Below are positions 46,898-57,249 of a stretch of 64,000 bases of DNA, in pieces; positions within the stretch are counted from its first letter, which is position 1, and each line of letters begins with the position of its first letter. The notes beneath the pieces are model-generated. The model saw nothing but the letters and a program-made list of their open reading frames with translations. It ran no database searches and was not told the DNA's origin. A program made the translations under genes and the position numbers. Origin of the DNA: Zoroaster sp. YZ-2022 (lineage: Eukaryota > Echinodermata > Asteroidea > Forcipulatida > Zoroasteridae); NCBI GenBank assembly GCA_029582265.1, contig CM055826.1, forward strand, positions 36,836,127 to 36,900,126. Reading direction: 5' to 3'.

Positions 46898-47253
46898 TAA
46901 TCTTCAGTTGGAGTGTAAAAATCGGATAGTTTAGGCTCGTCGTATAAATGTTCTGGTAAATTGAGTTGACTTCCGGTAACGATATAATATTCATTCATCG
47001 CTTCGTTTATATCGGTAAAAGTTTTTGTAGCGAGCGCTTCTTTTAAGAGTCGGTCGTTCATGTAATCTAGATATTTCGAGCGTTCTTTGGACCATTCGTC
47101 TCTGGCTTTAGTAAGTTGTTCTAACGCTAAATCGTGCCTCTTTCGTTCTTTTTCAGCATCGTTGGAACGTAAACTGGAAAATTAAAAATTTGATACGGAA
47201 AAAGCAAGGGCGTTTACTACGGCGCCTCCAATCATCATCGCTATAGACACCAT
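46898..47253 (-). pseudogene. Small viral-like protein with one nonsense codon
   Basis: From ATG at 47253 the frame gives a hydrophobic start (MVSIAMMIGGAVVNALAFSV), then a TAA (47182-47184, codon 24), then stays open for about 94 codons. That part is a charged helical stretch (KRHDLALEQLTKARDEWSKE) and a C-terminus with INEAMNEYYIV, to TAA 46898-46900. Only one codon is damaged. The start is preceded by TTTATAATAAAATG, the motif of the palindromic promoter, and the gene is divergent from the capsid-like gene at 47298. It is probably a ~118-residue membrane-anchored virion protein. Confidence 0.55.
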
Positions 47254-47297
47254 TTTATTATAAAAAATTTTTTTTAAATTTAATAAAATAATAGTAC

Positions 47298-48057
47298 ATG
47301 TTAAATATGAGCGAAGCATTTGGGCACAAACTAAATCCGTACAGACGATTGAGAAATTCAAAAGGTATAAAAGGAATACGACAAAAAGTCGTCATCACAA
47401 ACAATCCTAGCACCATCGATGAAAATCAACTGTTGACGGTTCGTTACCCAAATTTAGGAAAAAACGACGTTATCGTTCCAGGTACGGCTAGATTAGGTTT
47501 TAACATTACTCTAGAATCCGAAAATGACGATGCTAGAACCATCGTGCATAATATAGGCAGAGCCATCGTTAAAAAGATTTCCATTAAAATTGAAGGAAAT
47601 GAAGTGTATTCTTTAGACGATGCGGATGTGTACAATTGTTTCAAAGACACGTGGTTGACGAAACACCAACTCGAAAATCTAGCGTATCAAGGAATCGAAT
47701 CGGATAATATAACTAAATTAAGAGTCGGCGCCAGCGACGGCGATGCTACAGCTAATCAAGGAAAAGACAAGGCTATCGCTGATACTTATAAAAATAGATT
47801 TTACATAATTCCACTCGACTTTGAACTATTGACCGATCATCAACCTTATTATTAAGCCGGGCTGGCGGATCGGTTGAGTTATGAACTCACGTTTAATAAA
47901 ATATTCGCAAGTCATCGTAAGCTCAGACGCCGATAGTAAATATATCATAAGCGGAATTTCTCTAGAATACGAGGTTGTTACAAATCCACAACTCGCCAGA
48001 ACGATTAAAAATCAATATAGCAACAACAGTTGGTGGTATTATACGACAGAGTCTTGA
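47298..48057 (+). pseudogene. Candidate major-capsid-like protein, truncated
   Basis: It is open for 185 codons from 47298 (a second ATG ten bases on, MSEAFGHKLNPYRRL, may be the true start). The protein is beta-rich: GTARLGFNITLES, HNIGRAIVKKISIKIEGNEV, DADVYNCFKDTW, and NRFYIIPLDFELL just before TAA 47853. A double-jelly-roll capsid typically has an IPLxF segment at the end of its first barrel. In-frame sequence continues beyond the TAA (AGLADRLSYELTF), then shifts near 47910 and ends at 48057, 45 bp before a SINE. The second barrel is therefore missing. The capsid call is inference from pattern and company. Confidence 0.5.
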
Positions 48058-48101
48058 GGCATAGAATGAGACTAACGCTATGCACGTAGCCTACCGTTTA
48101 G

Positions 48102-48441
48102 GGTGTCGTGGCCGAGCGGTCTAGCTTACCGGATTCAAGTTCTGGTGTTAGCATAGCAACATAATGTGGGTTCGAATCACGGCCGTGACACTTGTGTCCT
48201 TGAGCAAGACACTTAATCATAATTGCTTCTCTCCACCCAGGGGTTAAATGGGTACCTGTGAAGGCAGAGTTGGTTTGCTCTATATGCGCTAGAAATGGCA
48301 GCAATTGAGCTGTATACTCCCCAGGGAGCTGAGATGGTTTCAGGAATGATTTATGAGCCTTATGAGCCTTATGAGCAGGGATAATAATATAATGCGCCTT
48401 GAGCACCACGTTGGTGGATACGTGTGCTATATAAATCTACA

Positions 48442-48473
<32 letters not shown>

Positions 48474-48474
48474 G
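48102..48474 (+). mobile_element. tRNA-Leu-derived SINE, copy 2
   Basis: It has the same head (GTGTCGTGGCCGAGCGG), body and (ATT)n tail as the copy at 39920. The anticodon region reads ATTCAAGTT and the B box GGGTTCGAATCAC, with small losses in the body. It marks the right edge of the recognisable viral-like cluster. Confidence 0.92.
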
Positions 48475-48548
48475 GCTTACGTTCTTGATATAGATGTCGC
48501 GGAGAAACTTTTTGAGGACCCAAAATGGCGCCCATAGACCACGTGACC

Positions 48549-48748
48549 GGGCTGCGTTCCGGCCGCTTGCGCGAATGTATCGCGAACGTTTGGGGACGGA
48601 TGGGTCAAAGTGAAACCGATTGTGAGCGCAACATTCACACAACCGCGAACACCTCAAAACTACGTTGGCGGCGCACAATTGGTTCCACTCGAAATTGTTT
48701 GCAAACGTTGGCGAACGTTTGCAACGTTCGCGCAAGCGGAACGCACCC
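48549..48748. mobile_element. ~200-bp CpG-rich MITE
   Basis: The left part (GCTGCGTTCCGGCCGCTTGC, GCGAATG) and the right part (GTTCGCGCAAGCGGAACGCA) are inverted repeats, and GCGAACGTTTG motifs repeat inside. Its GC and CpG content is far above the surroundings. No coding frame is supported. Confidence 0.6.
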
Positions 48749-50102
48749 CTGGTACTCGCCATGTCGCAACTCTCTAGCTAGCTAGCTTTGGTGTGGTGTG
48801 TGTGGTGGACAGGAATGAATGGCGCCCGCAGCGGCGAGTGGTTTATCAAATCACAGCAGTAATATCGGCGCGTGTACGTATAAAATCACGAGTAACGTCT
48901 TGCACCAAGACTAGGTGTCACCGCAATAGTAGTCTTTACTGTTTTCCCTCCTCCATGCTTAGACTACCATGCCGTTCATTGTCCATGAATTTGTTATAGA
49001 AGTGTTTTTTCTATTAATTTTAACTTTTGATAAGATAATGGCAATCATTATTTTACTGCAGATAAAATATTGCGAGTGGGAAATCTCATCATCTGTAAAT
49101 CTTATTTCTCCACTACTACTAAGTATTGTCCATGTACGTAATTCGCCGCACTCGTGAAATGACGCACCTACTTTTGGCTTAGCATTTCTCGGAAAACTTA
49201 CAAAACTATGGCGTATTACTGGTTGCATAAACTTATCTAAGTCGTGCTTGTTACAGAAATAAAAATTATAGTGAAATTGTATGATTTTACTGGAAAGTTA
49301 GTGCTTGTGAAAGTGGAAAAAGTTGTTTAACCACTGATTTTACTAGATACAAATAGTAAGAGAATTACATGACCTCATTTTTTTTTCACGAACATCTGTG
49401 ATTTTATTGTTCTATGCCGTCAACAAGCTGTTGTCTGTGGAAACCAAAATATATGAATGCTTTGCATTTGCAATGTTTTTTTTAAAGAAATACTGATCCT
49501 CAAAATGGACACATTCCTTATAGAAGAAGCGAACGAAGACTACTTAATTCGTTGGTGTTTATTTCGACGGTAGTGGAAAATTATTGAGAAAATGAAACAT
49601 TAATATCATGGTTATGAAAAGAAATCTTTTATTTGACAAAATGTTAACAGCATTTTTACACATTTCAAAGTTTTAAAGTACTTTTGGCAAAAATTTTAAC
49701 CACCTTTATTTTATTGGTCTTTCAAGAATATTGATTAAAAGTTTTGAGAGCTTCTCCAAATTATACCATTTTATTTTAACAATCGAAAACAATATTTTTA
49801 TTTTCAAGATTAATAACAATTTTACGATCATCTGGAATAAGATGAAACATGATTCAACTGTTTTTCTTCTTGGGTACATTTTCTGTGCCCCATGAACTTT
49901 AACAGTTTGGGGGTGAGTCATTATACCAACATCAATTTTCTGATGACTACAATTCTGTGCGTCTCAAAAAACGGCGCTCAAGACGTCCACGCGTATGATC
50001 ATGCATTGAAATTCTGCATTTTACAAGAGAATCCTTCACTGAAACAAACTGAAACACCAAACTGCTAATTTCATTTGTAAGTTACCTTCCAGTTGATTAT
50101 AT
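48749..50102. other. Non-coding DNA
   Basis: A decayed Penelope terminus (AGGTGTCACCGCAATAGTAG with TCTTTACTG) lies at 48913-48941. The rest is AT-rich, without a supported gene; open frames at 48969 and 49706 lack coding character. Confidence 0.5.
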
Positions 50103-50330
50103 ACATAACAGCAAAAGAAACGTCACCCCCTAAATTTTGATAAGTATGAGAACATGTTTAGCTTATGTGTCCTCAGACATCATGCATGACGAATTTTGAG
50201 GTCAACCAAATTTGCAACATTGTGTTCGTATTACACTCCATACTCATAATATTCTTCATTAAACAAATTATATTAATTATAAAATGAAAATAATAAATAT
50301 TTTTAGGGGTGACGTTTCTGTTGCTGTTAT
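50103..50330. mobile_element. ~230-bp MITE, copy 2
   Basis: Nearly identical to 30411-30640, with ends ATAACAGCAAAAGAAACGTC and GACGTTTCTGTTGCTGTTAT. TATATAC on the left and GTATATA on the right give a symmetrical flank. Confidence 0.8.
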
Positions 50331-50402
50331 GTATATAACCGTAGGTGCGTCATTTAGGGTAAATTGAGGATATACTGGTACAGATTTTATCATATTAAAA
50401 TT

Positions 50403-50480
50403 GAGCTGTAACCTCCAATTCTTTTCAGAACTAATTATACTCAATAGAGAATTTCACATGGTGTCACCGCAATTACATAT
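50403..50480 (+). mobile_element. Penelope-like terminal fragment
   Basis: CTGTAACCTCCAATTCTTTT, CAGAACTAATTATACTCAAT and TTTCACATGGTGTCACCGCA match the 3' end of the element at 45337-46839. No coding part accompanies it. Confidence 0.65.
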
Positions 50481-50559
50481 CAAAATTGTCTACGACTTCG
50501 ACCTCACTTTTTATTTATTGGGGAAATAATATGAGTTCGTATGAACCAACAGAGGGCAC

Positions 50560-50739
50560 TCTTCAACATTTCCGGTGAATTGTGAGATGATGACGGCCAT
50601 GTTGGGAGTTTCTTCCTGTTTTGTTTTCGTGTAGCACTCAGCGCTACGACCATTGACAAGCGTGTGTTTTATTAATTGGCAATACTTGCTGCCTGTTGGA
50701 GCGCAGATATCGTGGACAAGCTTTTGTAGATCGCTGAAG
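50560..50739 (+). promoter_or_regulatory. Possible promoter and first exon
   Basis: A locally GC-richer stretch has CATTTCCGGTG (ETS-like), GACGGCCATGTTGG (YY1-like) and, further on, CGCTGAAG|GTAGGTATT, a good donor at 50740. This is the layout of a non-coding first exon of a housekeeping-type gene whose coding exons would lie to the right, but none was identified in the window. Confidence 0.3.
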
Positions 50740-50916
50740 GTAGGTATTGAGTAATTGTGATGATCAATAACATTATTTTGTAAGGAGATTGCGCTTGATT
50801 AAAGTCTACTGTCTCGGACTCGGACAGAGGATCGAGGAAGGGTTAACATGGGCCATGATGGACATGGTTATATACTAGCCCCGTTCAGGGCTACACTGGA
50901 CTCCCTCTGCTAATTA

Positions 50917-51388
50917 GGGTAGAATGTCGTGTCTGACCGCCACTTTTTCTCATTAAATATAACCAATAATGTAATCTTACCTACACAAATAAGGTGGAGA
51001 ACATTCATGGATGATGATGGACATGTACTTCAAATTATTCCAGGAAAAGGCAGGATATTTATTTCATGAAAAATCAGGCATTTTTGGTATAACGATGACT
51101 TCCTCAGTCATGTTAGTTTGATCTTGTCAACTCTCCTGTTAGTGACACGGTCATTGTACATGCGCAGTGGCAACTATAATAGGATCCTTCTATTTTCTGA
51201 AGGGGAGGATTTTTTTAGAAGGGAAATCAAGTCCGAAAACCATCATAAAATATAAAGTGGATTTTAAAGATTGTTTTCACTTTCTGTACTCCCAAAAATC
51301 GATGGAATAATTTTTTAACTGGTTTAGTGGTTGCAATTTTTTTTCCAAAAACCCTTAAAAAGTGGCGGTCGAATACGACATTCTTTCC
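50917..51388. mobile_element. 472-bp MITE with 8-bp target duplication (left partner)
   Basis: The ends GGGTAGAATGTCGTGTCTGA and GTCGAATACGACATTCTTTC are inverted repeats of about 28 bp around the core GACCGCCACTTTTT. GCTAATTA flanks both sides (50909-50916 and 51389-51396), an 8-bp duplication as made by hAT-type transposases. A full reverse-complement copy lies at 51771-52226. Confidence 0.8.
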
Positions 51389-51717
51389 GCTAATTATTAC
51401 AATCTAAAATTTTGTGATTAGGTAAGCTTGCCCAAGGCAAGAAGTACAGGCCATAAATGCTGAATATTGAAAGATCAACGAAAATGCATGGTGCATTTTG
51501 AAGATAAGGGCATGTTTCCAAAAGTGCACTGATGGATTTTGGAAAATTCAGGATTCAGGAAGGTTCTTAGCCAAATTACCTAGCGGGCAAAGCTGTATTA
51601 TTATATCCCAATCAAGATGGTATTGTTGTCACCCAAGGGATATTGGTATCCTCATCGGGAGAGTAGGATTTCAATGCAATCAGGATATATGTAAAAGGAC
51701 TTGCATGTACACATATC

Positions 51718-52226
51718 GGAAAGAATGTCGTATCCGACCGCCACTTTTTAAGGGCATTTTTGGAATTTTTGGAAAGAATGTCGTATCCGACCGCCACTTT
51801 TTAAGGGCTTTTTTGGAATTTTTTTGCAACCACTAACCAGTTAAAAAATTATTCTATCGATTTTTGGTGGTACAGAAAGCGAAAACTATCTTTAAAATCC
51901 ACTTTTATGATGGTTTTCGGACTTTATTTCCCTTCTAAAAAAATCCTCCCCTTCAGAAAATAGAAGGATCCTATTATAGTTGCCACTGTGCATGTACAAT
52001 GACTGTGTTGGTCACTAATTGTGGAGTTTACAAGATCAGACTGACATGACTGAGGAAGTCATCGTATACCAAAAATGCCTGATTTTTCATGAAATAAATA
52101 TCCTGGAATAATTTGAAGTATATGTCCATCATCATCCATATGTTCTCCACCTTACTGGGTAGGTAATGTTACATTATTGGTTATATTGAATGAGAAAAAG
52201 TGGCGGTCGGATACGACATTCTACCC
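51718..52226. mobile_element. Second MITE copy, inverted (right partner)
   Basis: The element at 51771-52226 is the reverse complement of 50917-51388 over nearly its whole length. Its left end is duplicated in tandem: the ~54 bp starting GGAAAGAATGTCGTATCCGA occur at 51718 and 51771. GTAAAAGGACTTGCATGTAC followed by ACATAT occurs on both sides (about 51691 and 52237), a possible large flank duplication. Confidence 0.75.
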
Positions 52227-53300
52227 CAATCAAGATGTAAAAGGACTTGCATGTACACATATCTTCAAATCAGGATGATATCTGACATCAACTCCATCAT
52301 TTGGCGATACAATTTAAGCTGGAGGTACATGTATGGCGATCACCACACTTACTGTATCTTACTGTCAAGAGACATCCATTACAATCTTAATATACATGTA
52401 CAGCATGTCAGTGGAGTACATTCATTACAATTTCTTGAGTGATAGAAGAGGAATGCAGCTGGAGAAGAAGGGAGAGATTATGAATTATAAATCAAATCAT
52501 AAAAGATGGAAGGAAAGGAGAAGATTTAGTGAGAAAAAAAGCTTTTTACTGGGATACTTACATAATTTGTGTACTTTTTATGGAAATCTTAAATCATGTA
52601 TGGAATCTCATTCTTGTAGGGGCATGTTTTCTTGGTTAATTTACAAAGTTACTGTACAAAATATTAATATACATGTATGTATTTAAATTTATTATTGTAC
52701 AAGTTTTAGTGCAGGAACGGTAAACCAGTTTACTGACGAAACTGCACTAACCATTAAGAAATTTGCTAACCGGCTGACTGAAACCAATATTTGAAGAAAA
52801 ATAAAATTTGGGAAGAAATTGCCACCCATGTTGTTCTAGACTTTTGTTATAAAACAGTCATTGCAGGAAGTGTATTGATGCTTTTTGATTGAAAATTGAC
52901 ACATTGTTCCATTTGCCGTCTACATAGTTTGTGTGTGGCTGTCGGGTGGTGACTTTCAGTTAACAAGTTAACTGACTGAAAGTTTTGAATAAACATTTAG
53001 TAAACTAACCAGTAACTCTTAACACTATTAGAAGTTCTTGTACATGTATCGAGTTAACTTGAAAATCATGTACATTTGTACATGTAGGACAAACAGTAAT
53101 TTAGGATTACATCCTTGTATTTTCTTGAAAATCCAACATTCACCAAGTATGTAATATTGACAACCTGACGTGCTCAAACCCTCCTACAATCAGTGCAATT
53201 TTTGAAACAACCCATTCAGGCCACTTCAAGCCATTAGCTGTTGCCAGTGGCCTCCTATGGTTACCCTTCTGTGCACTGTCACACCACTGAGATTGCAGGG
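52227..53300. other. Non-coding AT-rich DNA
   Basis: No gene is supported; the 117-codon frame at 52333 has no recognisable domain and a composition like its surroundings. Tracts with ACATGTAC palindromes lie near 52390 and 53040-53080. Confidence 0.45.
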
Positions 53301-53309
53301 TAAAGTGGC

Positions 53310-53592
53310 GGTCCTACTAATTGCCGACCCCTGCTGACATCTACCGACAACTCTTGTGAGCTCTAGATACGACATGGACTGTACCATTATACACGAGGGT
53401 GATGGTAACCAAGGAGAACAATAAGTCGGCAGGGGTCGGCAATTAGTAGGACCCAATGAGATGTCGGTAGGTTTTTAAGAGTTGTCGGTAGATGTCGGCA
53501 GGGGTCGGCAATTAGTAGGACCCAATGAGATGTCGGTAGGTTTTTAAGAGTTGTCGGTAGATGTTGGCAGGGGTCGGCAATTAGTAGGACCC
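53310..53592. repeat. 68-bp tandem repeat with an inverted partial copy
   Basis: GTCGGCAGGGGTCGGCAATT followed by AGTAGGACCC occurs at about 53425, 53494 and 53562, spaced ~68 bp. The reverse complement (GGTCCTACTAATTGCCGACC) stands at about 53310. The minus-strand open frame with LLIADPC repeats is a by-product. Confidence 0.85.
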
Positions 53593-54024
53593 GTAAAGTG
53601 GTCTCCCATTGATACACTGCAGGCCATACTGATATGTTCAAACATTTACAGTGGCCTTGGGTGGCACACAGTTGATTTTGGAAGATTACTTGGAAAGGAC
53701 AGTGGGCTTGTATGTACTAAAGGTTGGTGAAGAACATATTGAAAATTTAGTGGATCGGAGTGGCCTCCATGTGTGGTTGGGTTAAGTGCTGACTAGTCAG
53801 TATTCTGCAATTTCATTGTACTGTAAATTGCTTGTTGTACATGTACACGTACATGTACCATTGGAAGAAATCGGATCATACACATACTGTGTAAATAAGG
53901 TTATAGTAACTTTTGCAAAATTGTCCAAGTACTTTCAGTTTTTATGAAATCATCCCAGTTTTCTATTGATAAAATTTTATTAATTACACTTATTATTATT
54001 ATTACAATAACTACCATGATAGGA
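53593..54024. other. Non-coding DNA
   Basis: No gene or repeat family is supported; ACATGTACACGTACATGTAC-type palindromes lie near 53839-53858. Confidence 0.5.
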
Positions 54025-54373
54025 GTGTCGTGGCCGAGCGGTCTAGCTTACCGGACTTAAGTTCTGGTGTTAGCAGCAGAATGTGGGTTCGAATCCTGGC
54101 CGTGACACTTGTGTCCTTGAGCAAGACACTTAACCATAATTGCTTCTCTCCACCCAGGGGTTAAATGGGTACCTGTGAGGGCAGAGTTGGTTGATTAGCC
54201 CTATATGCGCTGTAATGGCAGCAATTGAGCTGTATACTCCCCAGGGAGCTGAGATGGTTTCAGGAATGATTTATGAGCCTTATGAGCAGGGTAATAATAT
54301 AATGCCTTGAGCACCACTCAGTTGGTGGATAAATTAAGCTATATAAGTCCACACATTATTATTATTATTATTA
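54025..54373 (+). mobile_element. tRNA-Leu-derived SINE, copy 3
   Basis: It has the same family head (GTGTCGTGGCCGAGCGG, B box GGTTCGAATCC), body and ATT tail as the copies at 39920 and 48102. The tail grades into (ATG)n. Confidence 0.92.
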
Positions 54374-54957
54374 TGATGATGATGTATGTACTGTACATGT
54401 ACATGTATGTAGTACATACATGTATTATTGTACATGTAGATTAAGGAATAGGAATTTTTCACACTGCTAAAGGTCAAATTGTGACAGTTACATTTGAACA
54501 CAGATGGCACTTGAGGCTTAGATAGTTAAAAGGTTCAGATAGTGTTTGCCAACAATACCTTCAAATGTGTTTCAAAAACCTTGTTTGCTGAATTGTCTTG
54601 ATCGTCGGTGATAAACAATTGATTTAATTTTGCCCTATACACCAACGTGTGTATAGCACTGCATACTCAGTGTTTTCCGAGTGTCTGTGAAAAACTTCAC
54701 AGGCGACTCGTGCGGGATTCAACCCACGACCTCCTGCTTACCTCCTGCTAGGGCTGCGTTTTCAAATATTTTTGGAACTGGACACCCTTAATCAGGAAAC
54801 TTCGGATACCCGTTTCATTTTTGTTGAAAACATTTATAATACAGAGGATACAATACTATCGATCTTTCTTTTATTGAAGTGTAATCTCTTGAATTTAAAG
54901 ATAATTGTCTGTACAAATGCATTGTTCAAGAGTCATGAGATTTCTGTTTGCACCGCT
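54374..54957. other. Non-coding DNA left of the gap
   Basis: ACATGTAC-rich palindromic sequence lies at 54395-54440. No gene is supported up to the gap. Confidence 0.5.
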
Positions 54958-55457
54958 NNNNNNNNNNNNNNNNNNNNNNNNNNNNNNNNNNNNNNNNNNN
55001 NNNNNNNNNNNNNNNNNNNNNNNNNNNNNNNNNNNNNNNNNNNNNNNNNNNNNNNNNNNNNNNNNNNNNNNNNNNNNNNNNNNNNNNNNNNNNNNNNNNN
55101 NNNNNNNNNNNNNNNNNNNNNNNNNNNNNNNNNNNNNNNNNNNNNNNNNNNNNNNNNNNNNNNNNNNNNNNNNNNNNNNNNNNNNNNNNNNNNNNNNNNN
55201 NNNNNNNNNNNNNNNNNNNNNNNNNNNNNNNNNNNNNNNNNNNNNNNNNNNNNNNNNNNNNNNNNNNNNNNNNNNNNNNNNNNNNNNNNNNNNNNNNNNN
55301 NNNNNNNNNNNNNNNNNNNNNNNNNNNNNNNNNNNNNNNNNNNNNNNNNNNNNNNNNNNNNNNNNNNNNNNNNNNNNNNNNNNNNNNNNNNNNNNNNNNN
55401 NNNNNNNNNNNNNNNNNNNNNNNNNNNNNNNNNNNNNNNNNNNNNNNNNNNNNNNNN
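54958..55457. other. Assembly gap of exactly 500 N
   Basis: The round length marks a scaffold gap of unknown true size. It falls at the left edge of a segment that is repeated at 58045, so the join may rest on repeat sequence. Confidence 0.99.
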
Positions 55458-55787
55458 CAAAATTTTGTAGGGGAAAACGTTAATTAATAGCTAATTCGTT
55501 GGAGAAACGAAATTTTGTTGGAAAAAAAATAATACTAAGTATGTAGGGATAATGTAGGGGAAATGCGCATGCGTGGTGGGGGAAAACAGCAAATAAAGAG
55601 TGGCAGCCCTGCGACGCGGGCAAACTTTATTCACTAAAGCTGGCGCCGTAGAGTTGCTTTCAGTCCCTTGGGACAACGTCCTTGCCTCACGCACTGCATT
55701 TTCCACACGATGTGCAATTTCTCTGGTCTTTGAAAGTGTTAGATCTTTTCCCATTAGCAACCTTTCTCTTATTTTTCCTCTGTTTAT
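55458..55787 (-). pseudogene. Ty3/gypsy-type gag 3' fragment, copy 1
   Basis: This is nearly identical to 58047-58376. The minus-strand frame gives RERLLMGKDLTLSKTREIAH-like residues and RVENAVREARTLSQGT, the C-terminal part of a gag capsid region. The gag sequence ends abruptly at the GTTTATAT junction near 55787, where tRNA-like units begin. Confidence 0.7.
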
Positions 55788-56628
55788 ATTAGAAACGAGA
55801 ATAATTTATTGAGTGGACCCAGTGGCTGAATTGGTTAACCCACTGTCAAATAGAAACCCAAAATCCCCCAGATGGGTTCGAGACCCACAGTGGTCCTGAG
55901 TCCACAGCCAAGATAAACTAGCTGGAATAAGAGTTTTGCTTTTGCTTTCAGATTGAGGGCGCTAAATTTCCCAAGTATAGACTTTGAGGTTTATATATTA
56001 GAAACGAGAATAATTTATTGAGTGGACCCAGTGGCTCAATTGGTTAACCCACTGTCAAATAGAAACCCAAAATCCCCCAGATGGGTTCGAGACCCACAGT
56101 GGTCCTGAGTCCACAGCCAAGGCAAACTAGCTTAATAAACTAGCTGGAATAAGAGGTTTACTTTTGCTTTCAGATTGAGGGTGCTAAATTTCCCAAGTAT
56201 AGACTTTCAGGTTTATATATTAGAAACGAGAATAATTTATTGAGTGGACACAGTGGCTCAATTGGTTAACCCACTATGAAATAGAAACCCAAAATCCCCC
56301 AGATGGGTTCGAGACCCACAGTGGTCCTGAGTCCACAGCCAAGACAAGCTAGCTTAATAAACTAGCTGAAATAAGAGTTTTGCTTTCAATTGAGGGGGCT
56401 GAATTTCCCAAGTATACACTTTCAGGTTTATATATTAGAAACGAGAAACAGTTCCTGGGGGGACCCAGTGGCTCAATTGGTTAACCCACTGCCAAATAGA
56501 GACCCAAGATTACCCCAGATGGGTTCGAGGCCCACATTGGTCCTGAGTCAACAACCAAGTAAACCTAGATTAATAAACTAGGTGGATTAAAGCTTTTGCC
56601 CTCAGATTGAGGGCGCTAAAATTCCCCG
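55788..56628 (+). repeat. Tandem tRNA-like units, array 1 (4 copies)
   Basis: Units lie at 55815-55896, 56024-56105, 56245-56326 and 56461-56543, about 215 bp apart. Each starts GGACCCAGTGGCTCAATTGG (A box in a D-arm), has GATGGGTTCGAGACCCA (perfect T-arm and B box) and ends GTGGTCC, which pairs with the start. The middle lacks a good anticodon stem, so they are tRNA-derived repeats rather than working tRNA genes. Linkers share CTTTCAGGTTTATATATTAG and a hairpin AGCTAGCTTAATAAACTAGC. Confidence 0.85.
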
Positions 56629-57249
56629 GAGCTGGCTCAGTTGAGCTGGCTCGCTTGAGCTGGCTCGCTTGAGCTGGCTCGCTTGAGCTGGCTCGCTTGA
56701 GCTGGCTCGCTTGAGCTGGCTCGCTTGAGCTGGCTCAGTTGAGCTGGCTCAGTTGAGCTGGCTCAGTTGAGCTGGCTCGCTTGAGCTGGCTCGCTTGAGC
56801 TGGCTCGCTTGAGCTGGCTCGCTTGAGCTGGCTCGCTTGAGCTGGCTCGCTTGAGCTGGCTCGCTTGAGCTGGCTCGCTTGAGCTGGCTCGCTTGAGCTG
56901 GCTCGCTTGAGCTGGCTCGCTTGAGCTGGCTCGCTTGAGCTGGCTCGCTTGAGCTGGCTCGCTTGAGCTGGCTCGCTTGAGCTGGCTCGCTTGAGCTGGC
57001 TCGCTTGAGCTGGCTCGCTTGAGCTGGCTCGCTTGAGCTGGCTCGCTTGAGCTGGCTCGCTTGAGCTGGCTCGCTTGAGCTGGCTCGCTTGAGCTGGCTC
57101 GCTTGAGCTGGCTCGCTTGAGCTGGCTCGCTTGAGCTGGCTCGCTTGAGCTGGCTCGCTTGAGCTGGCTCGCTTGAGCTGGCTCGCTTGAGCTGGCTCGC
57201 TTGAGCTGGCTCACTTGAGCTGGCTCACTTGAGCTGGCTCACTTGAGCC
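56629..57249. repeat. 14-bp palindromic array GAGCTGGCTC+GCTT
   Basis: About 44 copies of GAGCTGGCTCGCTT, with GTT or ACTT spacer variants at the ends. GAGCTGGCTC is a near palindrome. The period of 14 gives a 14-residue repeat (SQLKRASSSEPAQA) on the minus strand with no stops; there is no further evidence of coding. Confidence 0.95.

Noticed and set aside
48427..48785. CpG island promoter with coding frames on both strands
   Set aside because: The CpG-rich stretch has inverted ends and fits a MITE; the frames have no recognisable domain.
51498..52686. 112- and 117-codon frames
   Set aside because: The first overlaps MITE sequence; the second has no domain, splice context or biased composition.
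54772..55487. Open frames of 175-232 codons
   Set aside because: They consist of undetermined bases in the gap.
56735..57214. 159-codon SQLKRASSSEPAQA repeat protein
   Set aside because: Translation of a 14-bp repeat whose frame stays open by chance; no start context or flanking exon.
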